DNA of 64,000 nucleotides, taken from contig CAVSPO010000028.1 of assembly GCA_963730005.1 (NCBI GenBank), forward strand, positions 62,001 through 126,000, written 5' to 3'. The notes under the pieces were generated by a model. It saw only the letters and a list, made by a program, of their open reading frames with translations, made no database searches and had not been told where the DNA came from. The first letter of the stretch is position 1. Each line of letters opens with the position of its first letter. Of this stretch, positions 63,682 through 64,000 are shown in pieces. This stretch comes from CAVSPO01 sp963730005 (GTDB lineage Bacteria > Actinomycetota > Actinomycetes > Propionibacteriales > Propionibacteriaceae). The position numbers and the translations under genes were made by a program.

Positions 63682-64000
63682 ATGGCCCCAGCAGTGTCGT
63701 CCGCACGCGCCCACGAACGCGTGGTCGTGGTGGTGGTGGCGTGGAACCGTCGCGACCTGCTGCGACAGACCCTTGACGGGCTGGCGTCCCAGACCCGCAG
63801 CCCTGACGTGGTGCTCGTCGTCGACAACGCCTCGACCGACGACTCCGCAGCCGTCGCACGGGCGCATCCGGTGGTCACGCAGGTCGTCACGCTGCCCACC
63901 AACACCGGCGGGGCCGGCGGTTTCGCAGCCGGCATCGCGACTGCCGTTGCCGACCACAGCGCCGGGCTGGTGTGGGTGATGGACGACGACACCGTCCCCA
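63682..64000 (+). CDS. Glycosyltransferase family 2 (N-terminal part; runs off the window)
   Basis: Open from ATG 63682 to the window edge (106 codons). VVVVVVAWNRRDLLRQTLDG, VLVVDNASTDDSAAVARAHP, LPTNTGGAGGFAAGIATAVA and the metal-binding VMDDDTVP match the GT2 fold. NTGGAGGF and MDDD recall galactofuranosyl or rhamnosyl transferases such as GlfT2, but too little is visible to decide. Confidence 0.85.
   Translation, partial: MAPAVSSARAHERVVVVVVAWNRRDLLRQTLDGLASQTRSPDVVLVVDNASTDDSAAVARAHPVVTQVVTLPTNTGGAGGFAAGIATAVADHSAGLVWVMDDDTVP

Overview
This 64 kb window is GC-rich chromosomal DNA from an actinobacterium. Gene content points to the Propionibacteriaceae or a close relative: meso-diaminopimelate dehydrogenase, a membrane pyrophosphatase, a pta-ackA pair, hybrid-cluster protein, an MprA/MprB-like two-component pair, and rpsF-ssb-rpsR-rplI order. 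The family assignment is inference; the phylum is well supported by codon use, MarP, CHAD and the actinobacterial Fpg subtype. I see no transposase, integrase, phage module, CRISPR array, rRNA or tRNA.

Region by region. 1-18.0 kb is mostly housekeeping: serS (cut by the window edge), a hydroxyacid-type dehydrogenase, a lipid kinase, a small metallopeptidase, pheA, aat-fpg, gltA, an EcsC-family protein, ddh, alr, mug, a small membrane protein with a low-molecular-weight phosphatase, an S51-like peptidase, mprAB and an aminotransferase. 17.7-28.8 kb holds an S49 peptidase, an MFS exporter, hcp, a Ser/Thr kinase, a large divergent membrane pyrophosphatase, a nitroreductase and NDH-2. 29.0-46.6 kb is a surface-polysaccharide locus: a pglF-pglE-pglC-pglD-like set for a bacillosamine-type initiating sugar, a UDP-HexNAc dehydrogenase, a fused Wzz/tyrosine kinase, a Wzy-like polymerase, a deacetylase, glycosyltransferases, an epimerase, two NTP_transf_5/PqqD modules and a Wzb-like phosphatase. 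46.6-64 kb returns to housekeeping: lepB, marP, CHAD, YbjQ, Hsp70-like, the rpsF operon, an acyl-CoA ligase, nfo, pta-ackA, an acyltransferase and the start of a GT2.

Two patterns cut across the window. First, many genes have a TANNNT-like -10 hexamer exactly 6 (sometimes 7) bases before the start codon, the layout of leaderless transcripts. Second, about 20 single-base frame breaks, nearly all insertions, lie between 18.5 and 45.7 kb and none elsewhere. Either this segment was sequenced less accurately or it is decaying; the insertion bias favours sequencing error, so broken genes here are described as they would read once repaired.

Other items of interest are a two-copy 60-bp inverted repeat, four short perfect tandem duplications at gene boundaries, a cluster of three DnaA boxes, and two enzymes that lack their family's catalytic residues. 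The best candidate for a poorly described system is the pair of NTP_transf_5/PqqD modules inside the polysaccharide locus.
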